Positions 33,473-46,708 of a stretch of 64,000 nt of DNA are shown here, piece by piece. The position numbers and the translations under genes were made by a program. Within the stretch, counting starts at the first letter, position 1. Each line of letters opens with the position of its first letter. This DNA is from Pogostemon cablin (Eukaryota > Streptophyta > Magnoliopsida > Lamiales > Lamiaceae): positions 8,924,602-8,988,601 of the forward strand of contig CM042996.1 of the NCBI GenBank assembly GCA_023678885.1. The letters run 5' to 3'. A model generated the notes under the pieces. The model did no database searches, was not told the DNA's origin, and saw nothing but the letters and a program-made list of their open reading frames with translations.

Positions 33473-33716
33473 TTAGGCAAATGAATTGCAAGTCAGCCAA
33501 TGATATTATGTATCGTAACAATCATTAAAGACTGCAATTAACATTAGATCATTGCCAGTAATTTCCATACAAATTTAAAACATTCATGCAGAAGTTAATA
33601 ACTAATAACAATACCTCCTTCCATCAATGTACTCAACAATCTGACCACTGGTTACTACTTCAACCATAGCTCCGACATTAGATAAAGAACCAAATAAAGA
33701 GAACTGTTCCAAAAAC
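33473..33716 (-). pseudogene. ERD6-like sugar transporter fragment, two exons
   Basis: Exon A (33,716 to 33,615; TTCAAG acceptor, GGAG/GTATTG donor) encodes FLEQFSLFGSLSNVGAMV, then after an extra A the frame shifts to TSGQIVEYIDG. Exon B (33,531 to 33,473; TTGCAG acceptor, GTGAGA donor) encodes SLMIVTIHNIIG, TGA, LAIHLPK. Together they match the transmembrane 2-3 region of ERD6-like monosaccharide/H+ symporters (SLFGSLSNVGAMVGA..GQIAEYIGR..SLMIAAIPNIIGWLAI-type). The retained intron shows genomic, not mRNA, capture. Remaining exons were not found. Confidence 0.75.
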
Positions 33717-36700
33717 TTGAATTAATACAAAATAATTCCAATGTTTTTACAATCAAGATAAGGAAATATAATGTCATGAACCTGTGACACTATGAGCTCG
33801 AGAAATCTAACTGCATGAAAATTTTGATTTTGGTATTTATCATACAGCAAGCAGAGAAAAATTGAGACAAAGACCTGTTGGAGGAACAATAAAAGAACCA
33901 CATTAAGATCTGCAAAATTCAAATGGTACATCTGATATTCAAGAAAAATAAGTCAATTGAGCCAATTAATAATGTTAAAGAAGCTGCCATTGTAAGAATT
34001 TACATGTAATACTACAGCAACCTAATAAGCATAGGCAAAATACCAGCTTTATATCCAATACCAGTCACCGACTCAATAATATTTAATATTTAACAAACAA
34101 AATATTATTTAGTAAGTTAACTACTCCACAACACCTTGAGAAAGAGAATCGAATTCCTGTTAATTTTAATGTCATATTTAATTGACAATACACGATTTAA
34201 TCAAACACGAACCTCATAAGCAGCCTTCACAACCGTCTCTTCAGAAATTTCAAAGTTAGAAAGAGACAGAGGTCTATAGCCAAAAAAAACTGGTGCACTT
34301 AGTTTCAACAATGAAGCAATAATAAGTAACTCTATTAAAAAAATATATGATTTCTTCAAATCCTGAGACACCACAGAGGTAGAATAATTAAAAAAAAATT
34401 CCCTAAAAACACTAACTAAAAAGTTGACCACTCCATTCCACCAGAATATATAAGAGACAAATTAGAGATCACAAACCAACTTGACATAAAATATTTAACG
34501 AATATTTTTTATATCACAATTGTGAAGACAGTATAATTGGAATAACAAAAAACTAAGTTGTAGCAACATTGAAAAAGGATATCAATAAAGGTTTAATCTC
34601 CTTGGCATTTGCCTCATTTCATTAAATTAGATTAAAAGTTTAAAACTTTTTATAAGTGATAGTTGAGGTGTGAATTAATGACTAAATAAAAAATTGATCT
34701 TTATATGAGTGGAAACGAACCATATCCTATATCCAGCATCAGATTAACTATAAAAAGTATAAACACATGGTGTGGTGACATCAGATAACATGAACATAAT
34801 TAAAAGGGAATTCATCAATCAAATTAAAGAAGATTGACCATACTAAATTAGAAAAACAAATATAAAAATAGCAACTTCAAAGGCCAAAAATAAAAATTTG
34901 ACTCTTTTTAATGGCATCCCAGATGCTTGATCTAATTTAACTCCTCTTCATTCTGAAAATACTATGGGAAAACATAACCACATAGACTATCCACATATAT
35001 ACCTTGTGAAAGTCATCTATGGAGTTTATTTGAATAGGAAAGGTGTGGCAAACTCATTCATCACATACCCAACAACAATATTATAATCTAAATAAAATTC
35101 AATAAACTGAAATCCAACAATAAGAGCATTTAGCTCTAAATGTGAGAGGTATCCATTGTCATTTTCATCAATTACTCCAAAAATCATGCCATATTAATTA
35201 GTTAATAAATCTAAAATTTTAAACAGGATGTAAATATCTACCTTTGATGAATAGCTCCATTTCAAATCAAAGCACATTAATGTAAAAAAAATATATAAGA
35301 ATAAAAAAAATAATGCTGGCAGTAAGAAAATGTACCAAAGGAACTCACACTAATAGTAATAGAAGAACAAAGGAAAAGGCACAATGAGAAGGAGAAAATA
35401 AAGAAATTAATGATCGTGTAAAAAATAAAAAGAATTGTTTGAAAGGGTACACTCAAATAAAAAGAAGATTCATAGAAATTTGAGTATTTAAATGACATAA
35501 GCATCCAATGAAGGGGAAGTGAACAAAGCAAATTACACTATTCTGATAAACAAATTAACATGAATTCAGCAAATTCTCATAAAAACTGCTATAATTTTTT
35601 TGATTCATTTGCTAAATTACATTTAAGTTTTTCTTATTTAATTATTTGGATTATATAAAGGAAAAAATACTATCATAAAGAATCAACAATGCCCAGTGAT
35701 GATATTTTAACAAAATACTAATAAAAAGATAAAAGATATAAGTGACCACTAATCTTTCTAAAAATATAGTAAAGAGAATATCTAATCTTTAAATACCCCA
35801 AAACCTAAGACACTTAGTACCAGAATATTTTCACTTACTAATAGGCAATAGCCACATATTCATTCATAGTCCATAAACCCTAACTCAATATCCAGAAGCA
35901 CAGCATTACCAAAACACATATGGGAACATTACCAACAAAAATTTAAGTTATTACCTACAATTAAGAAATCATGACATAAACGGAAGTTGGTTCGTCATTG
36001 AGAAAAGGGAACGTAACTATATCCTGATCAGCCATTCTGCAGTTTTTCGCAAGATTTGCATGATACCCATCTTACCCTTATTAGATTTATTGTTGTAGCT
36101 CGTGGTTAGAGGCTGTTTTTCACTTTCAAGATTTGCATGTGCACAAAGCATATCCTATAAATCATATATAATTTATGATACAATTATAAAAGCATAGCCA
36201 TTTTAATTGAATAAGACCTTTCATAAAATACCTCTCTTCGTATAAATTTCCACTGCAAAAAATTATGAGAAGACAATATACATAGGGGGAAGCCCAATTA
36301 TCCGTATAAGTTGAAGAAAAATTTTATGAGAACTGATATATGCATACATATGTTAGCAAGAAAAAATAGAATTAAAGAATTTATGCTGCCCAGCCAATCC
36401 AGCCAAATAAATGAAATCAAAGCGTATTTTCAAGTTTATTTTTGGAATCCAACTTGAGTAGAGTTCGAAGTGACTCGACTCTCTTGCACACATAACCTAG
36501 ACCAAGATAAGCTAAAAAAATTTGAGCAAGAGGAAACTTGGATAGAATATTAATAGCAGATTGACTAAAATTTAAACAATATAAACACATCTTTAACTAT
36601 AATTTATCTCTCTCTCAATCAAACATAAAAAAACCATTAATTAACTGAGACATAAGTAATTCTAGAAAAATCTTATTTCATTAAAAAATGTCAACTAATT

Positions 36701-39700
36701 TTGAATAAATAATTGGATGTAGAAAAAAACCCATCTACGTCTCCCAACAAAGAGACTTTATTGGAAGCAGACTGGCAGCCCTATTTTTAGACAAATAGAG
36801 TCTGTTGTTAAGCCTGTATCTTCCCCTCTAGGGAAAACATTACTCCTATAAGATTAATCTCAATATTCTAACACAAACCCTCCTCCTCTCTCTCTCTCTG
36901 TCTCACATTACAATCATATCCACGCCCCGGCTATAATTGTAAACCTGTCTTTACATTCCAAGTAACATCAGCAGATTCATATCACTTATTAATTTAATAT
37001 CCTAGCATGCAAAAAAGCCTGCAGATATAAGCTAAGTTTAGCAAATAACCAAGATGTTTTTTTTTAAATTTTGAATAAACGTACACCCACAAAAAGAGAA
37101 GTTATAAATTGAAGTGGAGAGATGTATGAACTTAATAAGAGGAGAAGAACCAGTCAGGAAACAAACAAAACAGTCCTTTTGGCACAGACATCTTAGTGGT
37201 TGTTTAATTGCTATCATAAACAATCTGTAATACACCATTAGAAATCTACAATTACTTCTAAATTCTTAGACATCTTGCATACATCTTGGTACTCAAGAAT
37301 TCCTTTCATCTCTTATTATATTACCAAACTACTAAGATGTCTGCAAAATCTAAAGCCATCAAATAGAAATTAAAAATTCTCATTTCAAAATAGAAGAAAA
37401 AGAGAGAAAGACCTACCCGCTTCTAGATTTTTATCCAAATCCCTCGAATTAGTACATGGAGATTGACACCAGAAATCGAGAATCGATGGACACAAATTCA
37501 AACTTGTTAGTCCTTCCCTATCCAAATTCTACACCATAAACATCTAATTGCGGTGAGCCAGCTAGAACTTTGCCTACGCCACTCGTCAAAGTCAAAGATG
37601 GCATAAGAAGCGACAAAGGATTAGTCACCGGGGTCAGAGGTTGTGATTCTATTCTCAAATTCCAGGTTCGTCGCGCATTAACTACTGAAGAGAACAGATC
37701 AATTGAAGGTAGAGAGACAAATTAGTCGCTGCTGAATGCTGATAGATCGTAACAATTCAGGAGTGTGGCTTCAATGGTTCTTAAAATTGAAAACAGATGT
37801 TGATAGATCGAAATAGAGTGTGGCTTTGATGATTCTTAAAATCAAATCAAGACAAATATTTTAGTACAGGTTTAGATCAGTAGTTTGCACATATAGTCCT
37901 ATAGACGATCAATTCTTTATGATTTTTAGAATAAGATATAGCAAAAAAATGCCAAAGTAAAGTTTAAGTGGAACTCACCAGATTTCCAATTTGAGAGACG
38001 CCTATTCTGGAGGTCAAAATATCTAGGTGAAATAGAGTTAAAATTGAAGTGATTATAATCTTGTATTATCATTTGAAGTGTTTGTATACGAAACAAAGTA
38101 CAAATTGAAGTTCACTTAACCCTCAAAGTCGTTAAATAATTTGAGCTTAATATAATCAATGTACTCTAATTAAATATTAAATTTTATATACACTTCAAAA
38201 ATAAAAAGGCAATTAAATAATTTATCAACATTTGTATGCATAACATAATTAAAAGTAATATTTTCATTGATCTATTAGTTGTGTTTAACATGATTTACAC
38301 ATACAAAAAAAGAATTTATTAACGTCAATTAAAAATACGATATCAAACAAAATAATGCTCACAATGCACTATAACTTGTTAGTGTATGCCTTCACATACT
38401 ACTTAGTTGCATATCTCGAATTACGGTAGCGCAACCATGAGAAAGAACTACGATTCCAATAGAATTCGGACCAGGCTACTCAAAGTTAATTCTAGATTAA
38501 CAGGTGAAAACACTAATATACATTTTAAATTTTTTCAGAATTAATTCGAATGGAAAATGTTATTTATCCATTGATAAAAGATTTTACATTCAAACTCTAA
38601 AAAAATCAGTATATCAACATCGTAAAACCTACTCCAAACTACTTACTTTATTCCAAAACCTAACCTAAGCTAGTAGAGTTATAGTGGTGTCTTAAGATTC
38701 TTAAATAAAAAGGAATTGGAAGCTGGTATTAGCTATGGCTGCAAAGAGCAAACCAATTAGGAGCCAGTTTTTAAATTACTCTATAACATGCAAGACAACA
38801 TCAAATATCAACTTATTTATCCTTAGATAAGATTTTAAAGTTTCGAATGATTGCAAAGAAGATAAGCATAACACACATCTGATAATCCACTTTCCAACAT
38901 CGCAAAGGAGAAATCTGCACATTGATTTATTAAATGGAGCTTTACATAATCTTTCCAGGCTTTATATACTAAAGAATATATAAGTTTTTAAATAGGATTT
39001 AAAATCACAATACACATATTCAGTTTTAATTTTAAGAGAAGATAAAATAACTTTAAAAAAAAGAATACTCACCTTTATTGGGGCAAAGAAAATATATGAA
39101 ACTTGTTCCTTATGATTGTTTTCCCCATTACAAAGTGTTCTGTTGCAGCTAAAACAAATAAATTTCATTTAATAGCTGAAAAATATGTTGAAACAAAAGA
39201 AACCCCAAAAGAAACATTTCACATAAATTTTATTGAACATGACGCAGTAGAAGCGTCCTACTTTTCAATAATTTCTTGTTCTCACATATTAATCATGAAT
39301 CCAATTTATTAACTAACCCACTAATCTTTGAGCTTCTTGCACAAATTGAGAAATCCTCATGTATAAAAAAATTTCAGAAGAATTAGAAAATTAGATTGAA
39401 AATTTTGGAACAGAACACGTGACATCAAAATCACAACCAAATTAAACTTGTATGATCGGTTGCTATACATCAATTCTTATAAGGTATCACTTATTCCAGA
39501 ATTAATTCATGTGGAAAACATTAGTTATCCTTTCATATGAAATTTTAAATTCAAACTCTTAAATAGTATATACTTAAGATATGATCAAACACAACATTAA
39601 AAAATTGGTAGTTTTTGAAAATCAAATGCTAACCTTGAAGACTCCTTAATATATAAGTCAATCATACCACCGAATATACTAATTAATTCATCTCAAATTC

Positions 39701-41360
39701 TAACTCAAAGGGTATGATACAATGCCCTAAAGAATGGAATTTAGATAACTGTTAGTCTATTAGCCCTAAATCTTATTTCTGCATAAAAAAAATCTATCAC
39801 CCTTAAACAAAATCTAAAGTTTATCACACAAAAAAGAAAAACCATTTCTCGAAACTGAATTTCATCTTTTTGCACATAATAAAAGAGGAGGAATATGTAA
39901 AGTGAAAAAAAAATCTATTATCAGATTCCAAACAGAAGAACGCACATTCCCAAGTAGAATATGCCACATATAATATAAAAACTAAACCCAAAACAAATAT
40001 TGCATGTAAAAATTTATGCAACAATTCATCCATGGTACAAAAATTCCTCCCACAATTTCTGCGAATATCACCAAAATAAGAGAGAAGAAGTAGGTATTAA
40101 GATAGTTTTAACATATAATACAGTACGAAGAAATTTCAAATCAGTATTGAACATTATCTCAATTTCGTTTGGAAATATAATATGCAACATTATATGTAAT
40201 CAAATCAATATAACTAAATCTAAACAACTATATGCTTACCTTGGGAAGTATATTTATTTTCAAAGACACGTTACAAAAAATATTAATAAAAGAAGATGAA
40301 TAAATAATTTTTTTTATGAGATGCAGGAGAGAGAAGTAATTTCAATAGCTAAAGAACCAAAAAATTCTATTAAAAATGAAAGAGCTTGAGCTTGAAGTAG
40401 TTAAAAGAGAAGAAGTTGCAAGGAGATTAAATCGTGAGTTGTTACTGGAAATTGAGGAAGTGCTTCACCAGTGAATTCTACAAAAGATATGAGCAAGTAA
40501 ATAATTTTACATGTTATAACTTATAAAGCCATGTTCTTGAGCTATTAGGATTGGTTATACTGATTTTAAATGAAAGTCTTTGGAGATAAGATTTTCAACT
40601 TGAAAAGCACCAGCTAGGAGAACTTATTACAAAGAAGTGTATGATTCTGAGGACCATTTACTCCAAATAAGACTCCCACCTTTATAGTATTTATTTCAAG
40701 AGGAATGGATAGTAGAAGGGTTTCTTATTTAGACAACAATATGGAAGTGCTCATTTATAATACCCATGCGCTACACAGCACAACAAAACCAATTTCAGAA
40801 TGCACAACAAAAACCAAATTCAAAATACAAAGACTTATATATACAAAAAGATATTAAGGCCAGAACACAATACACTGGATGTAGAAAAAATCAATTTCAA
40901 ATATAGGCTCACAGGCTATAATATGAGATCGATTAATTCACCAGCACTATTGTGTGCATTTTTCATTCATTAATTATACAGTAGACGATTAATAGATTGA
41001 AGTAGAAAAGGTTAAAGTGCCATTAATATAGCCTAATCACAAAAAAGATAAAAATGAATAGAGGCGCTTACTCTATCTCATATCCTTGATCAAAGGGATA
41101 TTTAAGAAGTGCTTTAAAATTTTGGTTCTTCAGTTTGAAATACACCAAAGTAAGATACACATGTGGATAGAAATATTGCAAATTATGCTGTGGTGGCTAT
41201 ATATTTAAGAAGGGTTGCTTCAAAGTTTTGGTTCCGTAGTGTGGCACAATAAGATTATGTTTCCTAGAATATGCAACACATTATTTTATATCAAAGTACA
41301 AAAGGTTAGAATGCCATTGATATAGCGCATTAAAAACTCACTCGCAATTCAATCCCAAAA
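33717..41360. other. AT-rich interior of the Helitron-like block, middle part
   Basis: No complete gene. Unidentified readable pieces include a minus-strand SLSNFEISEETVVKAAYEV stretch at about 34,205-34,275, a GC-richer leader-like patch at 37,560-37,700, and a plus-strand coiled-coil-like KELELEVVKREEVARRLNRE stretch at about 40,376-40,440. A degenerate copy of the terminal hairpin (ACCCATGCGCTACAC) lies at 40,762. None is assigned to a gene. Confidence 0.35.
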
Positions 41361-41426
41361 GCACGCTAAGAAGAAAATTAAAACACAAACGTGGCACGCT
41401 AAGAAGAAAATTAAAACACAAACGTG
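41361..41426. repeat. 33-bp tandem duplication
   Basis: GCACGCTAAGAAGAAAATTA plus 13 further bases is present twice head to tail (41,361-41,393 and 41,394-41,426) without visible differences. Confidence 0.9.
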
Positions 41427-43073
41427 GCACACGTTTAACCGGTTTAGATATGAATACAACAATATTTGGAAGAAGTGTAGATATGAATACATGATACACT
41501 TATAATGAATGTAACCTGTAAAATTTGGTTTATAGCTTTTACTAGAGCAGGCTTTAGATACCCTGGATGCAGTTCCCAACTTTTGTAATCATCAGCTAAT
41601 TCCTAGAAATGCTTAAAAAACCTAGAGAAGAACATTATTTTGAATGTAAAGACCAATATCATGTATTCCACAGGTATGTAATAAGAGAATGATCTTTCAA
41701 TTTTGAGGACTTTGGGCTTAGAGGGTCAAGTAATTGCTGGAGGCTATACTTCCAATACATCCACATCCGTACACCCATATGATGAACTCCCAGATAAAAA
41801 CACCATTTGCTTGTGCAATCAAAAAACATAATTCACCACTTCGATAATGCATTTACACAACTTCATACACACTAAACACAAACAAAAAAATACCAAAATG
41901 TCTTAAAATATTTTTCAGTGCACAAAGACATATATGCAATTGGTAATGTATGTATTACCATTTAATGTAGAATGAAAACACCTAATCATATTATAATAAT
42001 AAATTGAGTCAAATTAATATAAAATATATATAACAGAAATTTAATACGGACAGATTTCAGAAAACTTCAAACTTCAATACACCACTACTTCAAAAAAAAT
42101 CAGAAGAACTAAATGATGAAATATGAAGAAGATAAATTACATTTATTTTTTAAATGAACCAAACTATATAACAACATGCAATTAAATATATTGTATATAT
42201 GTTGATAGCACTATCATATTATACTTTCAATCGGCAATGATAGATTGAAGATAAACCATTTTTGCAATAGACATATATTAAAACTATATCAAATTGTAAG
42301 CAGCATCACATATTCTTTTAATGCAAAAACCCTTAAACCATAAGCTGAAAGGCTCCATTTTATTTTTACTCTTTCACATAGAAAGACAGATGCTGAAAGG
42401 CTTGAGCTTGAACTTTAAAGGAATACCCATGCATGAATACACTGCACAAAATTAATGATAATCTTTTCCACCAATCCAACTACTCGCGGCGAAAACCTGA
42501 CTTAATAGTTCAAATAATAAACAGATTTAGAAATAGAATGACCCAAGTTTTACTAAGAATTCATAATACGAAATGTAAATAAATTTGGAGTTATCAATCA
42601 TGGTAGAGGAGAAAAAAGTTTTAGAAGAACCATGCATCCAAAAACTAAAAATAAGCGTGGAATAATTTGAGCAAACAAAAACATTTGCCAAGAAATTCAG
42701 AAAAGAATGAAGCTCGACCATTTAGTAGTATTTATCATTGTGCACAAAAGAAAAGAGATTGAAGCAAAACAATTAAACAAACCAAAAACTTAGAAAGCGA
42801 TTAATTGAATTAGGTCGAATGTTTCCCCATTTTCTTCTCACAATACGAACCCAAACAGTCAAGCTTTTCATAAATCTCCATCCATATCAAAGTCCTCTTG
42901 CTATTATATAACAAAGAAAATTGAAATGCTCCAAGACAATAGGATAAGAGTTCAAAATTATAAAAAAACCAAAAAATAGAAAATTCAAGGGGCATCCCAT
43001 AAGAGCTTTAATCAGATAATTTACATGTATCTTAGTAGGTTTCTTCAACATCATCAAACTACATCGTTCTTAC
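41427..43073. other. AT-rich interior of the Helitron-like block, between duplicated motifs
   Basis: A segment with GAGGACTTTGGGCTTAGAGG (about 41,703) recurs in diverged form at about 44,261 (GAGGACTTTGGGTTTAGAGG), each followed by AGTAAT and CTTCCAA wording, so a segment of the block was duplicated. No gene recognised. Confidence 0.4.
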
Positions 43074-43226
43074 AATCTTGAGTTCTGTCTCTAGAGGAGC
43101 AATAACCAAGTCAATTGATATAGAATCATCCTTTTTGTTAGTATAAACATGTCTAAGAGTTGCTTCGGCTGCATATTGTGCAGCCAATACTTCTTATTCT
43201 TCAGTGAGCCTCTTGATGTCAAGATT
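43074..43226 (-). pseudogene. Microtubule-associated protein 70 (MAP70) exon fragment
   Basis: A 153-bp exon with a TGCAG acceptor and ATT/GTAAGA donor. It encodes NLDIKRLTEE, a TAA stop, then EVLAAQYAAEATLRHVYTNK, KDDSISIDLVIAPLETELKI. The AAQ(F/Y)AAEATLRRVHAxQKDD..PIE..LAPLEAELK wording is characteristic of the coiled-coil region of plant MAP70 proteins, which bind cortical microtubules. The in-frame stop and lack of neighbouring exons show a captured, dead fragment. It lies on the same strand as the ERD6-like fragment. Confidence 0.75.
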
Positions 43227-45986
43227 CTGCATCAATCAGAACAAAAACACTTGACTATTCTAGTGCATGTTGATCTATATATGAGATATGCATCCAATAT
43301 AATGATGATCTTTGGTAAGAATCTCTTTTTTTTCTTACAATCTCATAAATTTACTATTTTATATGCATTGATTAATAACAATTTTAACATGACTAACATT
43401 AAAGATTATGACAGCGAAAAGAAAAAGTAACTAATTAAAATAGGGACAAATTTCTCCTATACAAAGCGGTTTTGGTCCTACATATATATAGTATTAGTAT
43501 GTTTCTAACAATTGGAATTTATTAACTACACGTGTGTAACTTTAATTCATAGTAAATCAGCTGGAAATATCAAACACATACATTCCTTTCTATAGGAATC
43601 AATTGAATATCAGCAATAGCAGTCTCATAATTTTAACATTTAATTTCAACATCAAAATTAATAATTATTGAAATACTAAATGGCTTAATTCCCATTAATC
43701 AAGGACTGATAGTAAATTGGAGGTCATGTATTAGTTTATTTTGATACATTTAAACAGCAAAAATACAAACTTTAAGAGGTTCATGGATACAATGACCTTT
43801 TAGCAGTTGACATGTACCAGAATATTGAAAAATTATAAGTACAAAATCATATAGTGTGATACAAAGCGTTGTGATAGTGTTATAATATGAAATCTTATCA
43901 AAATATAAATTCAAGTAATGTGCTGTAAATAGAAATCATTACTGATAGTACCTAAAGGTCGGTGTTAAGTTTTCCTGCCCTCCTTATCACCCCTGCCAGA
44001 AAATGAAAGATCAGTATTCTCTCCTTATCAACATGAATATTTTTCTTCGATCTCTTTTGCTTCTCTATTTATTCAGAGAAAGCAAGCTTAGGAAGTTTTG
44101 TACAAAAAAAGAGGTGTACTTTGGCTCAATGGAATTTTAACAAATCATTTTTCCAATCACATCACTCACGGTATCTCAACGTGTAGAATTTTGAAAAATA
44201 AAAATCTAAAACAGGAACGGATCAAGAGAGAAGTAAACATTTACCTCTTACAAATTGGAGGACTTTGGGTTTAGAGGAGCGAGTAATCAAAGATGATACT
44301 TCCAACACCTCAACAACCAGCCCCCAATAAGGAAAAGTAGGCTTAGTACCATATATGAAGATCTAAACTGCTATTGAAAAACAAATCGTGCATGACATAA
44401 CTTTAATGGATTATTGATTGATTGAACTCACATGAAACCACTTACACTGAACCTAACAAAGGGGTGAAATGTGTGTAGATCTTCAGAAACACAACTATTA
44501 CATATTTAAAGCAGCCATGCCCTATTTTTCTTTGAACTCGAGCTGCTACAATTTTCCATTCTCCATTGTATTCTTTATGGATTTTAATCACTGTCAATAA
44601 TAGATTATGCAAATAGAGAAATAGATATGAATAAAATACAAACATCACATCTCTGATAAAAATATGCTCTATTATGTACAAAATGGACTTTGGTTTATTG
44701 TTTGAGGAGGGGGAGGGCTTTCAGAGAAAAAAAACATCTACAAAATATGAGAGTATTTGACTTAGCCTGTTGCAAATTCAAATCAATTGAAAAGAAAAAT
44801 ATTAAGAGAGAGAGAGAGAACAAAATGAATATAGTTTAGAACCTGATCAAATTAAAAGCAAAAATAAAATATATAACTTTTGGGACTAAAATCAAAAACT
44901 TAATATGTTACACCACTCATTTCTTTGATACCGTTCTTGTTCTGCCTGAAAATCAAATTATGAAGCTATTCTTACACCAAAAATCATATATGATGAAACA
45001 TCCCTACTGGTGTAGTTACTTATGGAGTGATGACAAAAGTTCATGGTCATTCAATTAAAGACGCCAACCCTTTTTATATGTAAATCTCAACCTTAATTTA
45101 TCTCACTTCACAATGTGGAATGAAATCGAGCAACAGATATCAACAGAGAAAAAAATTTTAGCTGTTGGTGTGTGAGAGAGTTGTAGTTCATTTAAAAGTT
45201 GTATCACATTTCACCGGTTGTTCAAGAAAGCAAAGTTTATACCGATTAAATCGCGTAAATTAATATTAAAAAGATAAAGCGAATAGTGAATTAGAGGGGG
45301 GAACTTATACCGATTAGAAGCATAATTTAGCGAGTGATCCCAGGCTACATGATAAACAGAGGATCGAGCAGCTGCCCCTATCTACGATCCATAGCGCGAT
45401 GCCAGAGATAGAAGAAATCAGGTCAGGTAGCAGCGGGGCGGAAAACGGCCTAATTTCCACTTTTTTCGGATTTACTCTAGGATTCAAAAATTAAAGTAAA
45501 ATTTTAATTCCAGAAATAAAATGTATAACCAATAAAATATAGAACCCTAATTAGATTGACACATAATTGAATTCCAAACATACGGAATGGGAGTGAGAAA
45601 GGGAAATAGGCGTGAAATTAGAAAATGAAAGAGAAGGGAGAAGAGAATCGCACCTTAGCAGAAGTGTTCGCAGATTCTGGAACTGAAAATGTCAATCTTA
45701 CGAAAATTGTTCTCAAGACGCAGTTAGTAGAAGCAAAAATATTAGAAAAATTTAATTTTGGGGTGTTATTGCGCATCGGGCAGTAGTATTTTACTAATGA
45801 GTGATGATTAAGGAAATAAGAATACATTATACACAAATACAATTTATAATGGATGGCTAAGATTAATTTAGATTGCATGAATGGCTAAGATTAGAACTTA
45901 AAACTTACCTAAAATAAAAATCGGCTTTTAGGCGGAAAAAATGAAATAACAAAAATGCCCCACATTGTGCTATTATATATATAAAG
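43227..45986. other. AT-rich interior of the Helitron-like block, right part
   Basis: Contains a second copy of the GAGGACTTTGGG segment (about 44,261) and a GC-richer minus-strand leader-like patch (45,300-45,480), possibly the 5' leader of a captured gene. TCTTAGCCATTCATGCAATC-type repeats (45,850-45,890) lie near the 5' terminus. No protein gene recognised. Confidence 0.35.
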
Positions 45987-46092
45987 ATATATGCAAAAAA
46001 CAGACGTAAATATTTTTACGGGATGGAGGGAGTATCAACCGTTAATATTTTTCCGAATATATATTTGGGACACAGAAAAGAAGGAAAGTTAC

Positions 46093-46472
46093 CTGGAGAG
46101 TTGAGAAAACTCGTTCTTGTACATATTCTGTAGAAATTTGAAGTTCAATTTAGCGAGTTTGAGAAGCAGTTCATCCCTGGAGTCATCCCTCTCATAAACG
46201 GAGATGAAAAAGTGTGCATGAATGATGGGAACCTCTCGATGAAGTGGATACTCCAAAGCTCGGTTCAATTTGAGTTTAAGGGGAGAGTGATCGTCTAATT
46301 GTGGCGTGATACGAGTTAAATGATGGGTGGTAAATGTTAAGGCTTCTTGCAAGATATGTTCCCCATGGATCTGCAGGTAGGCTGCATAATACAGACTCAG
46401 TAGTCCCTCCACTTCACCTATCAACCCTTCATCAAACTTAACCCTCCTTGCTCATAAACTTATCGAACACAC
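46093..46472 (-). pseudogene. Terpene synthase exon 3
   Basis: 380 bp, one more than a phase-consistent 379, because of an extra T at about 46,440 that turns the frame into stops. It encodes VFDKFMSKEG, then GLLSLYYAAYLQIHGE, TPQLDDHSPLKLKLNRALEY, IIHAHFFISVYERDDS and LAKLNFKFLQNMYKNE. The family EARWFI-type segment reads HAHFFI, so the active-site-lid arginine is replaced. Borders are ACAG/GT and CCAG/GTAAC. Confidence 0.92.
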
Positions 46473-46687
46473 CTGTTCCAACAAACCATGCATGCATCCA
46501 TTCATGACATAATTAAATTGATCAATTGCAAAAAGAGTATATTATATGGCAAAACATTTGTGTAAACCGGGTGCACGGTGTAAACTCTGTGGTCCCCCTT
46601 CCAATCCTGTTTAAATCAAAAAGGGGACCACAGGGTTAAATTTGGTTCATAGGAGACTAACTCATACTATGTTAAACAACAACATAC
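46473..46687 (-). other. Terpene synthase intron 2
   Basis: Runs from the GTATGT donor (46,687) to the ACAG acceptor (46,473). It holds an inverted-repeat-like pair GTGGTCCCCCTT / AAGGGGACCAC at about 46,590-46,632. Confidence 0.7.
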
Positions 46688-46708
46688 AGCAGGAAACATG
46701 GTACTGAT
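46688..46708 (-). pseudogene. Terpene synthase exon 2, last part
   Basis: Starts with the second ATCAGTACCA and adds HVSC before a GTATGT donor at 46,687. With duplications removed, the exon sums to about 251 bp, close to the usual TPS exon 2. Confidence 0.85.

Larger units (their letters stand above)
30860..45987 (-). mobile_element. Helitron-like block (~15 kb) in terpene synthase intron 3
   Basis: On the minus strand the block begins TCTTTATATATATAATAGC after an A (45,987), like plant Helitron 5' ends. It finishes with a hairpin CCCGTGCAGCGCACGGG (30,873-30,889) a short distance before the Stowaway resumes. No clean CTRR end is seen; TTAA is the nearest. It carries exons of at least two unrelated genes on its own strand, an ERD6-like transporter and a MAP70 protein. 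That is the hallmark of Helitron gene capture. No Rep/helicase gene was recognised, so it would be non-autonomous, or more than one element may be nested. Confidence 0.5.
30701..46035. mobile_element. Stowaway-like MITE split by the Helitron-like insertion
   Basis: The left end CTCCCTCTGTCGGTAGAAACG at 30,702 pairs with the reverse complement of the right end, ACTCCCTCCATCCCGTAAAA, at 46,035. Left-half interior wording (CTAATACAGCTACCCACTATACATTAA) matches other Stowaway copies here and breaks off near 30,860. Only about 50 bp of the right side remains before the insertion. Together the two halves would make a normal-sized MITE inside TPS intron 3. Confidence 0.65.

Noticed and set aside
39103..40299. 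Short open frames in the AT-rich block
   Set aside because: Low complexity, no domain, and no splice or composition support.
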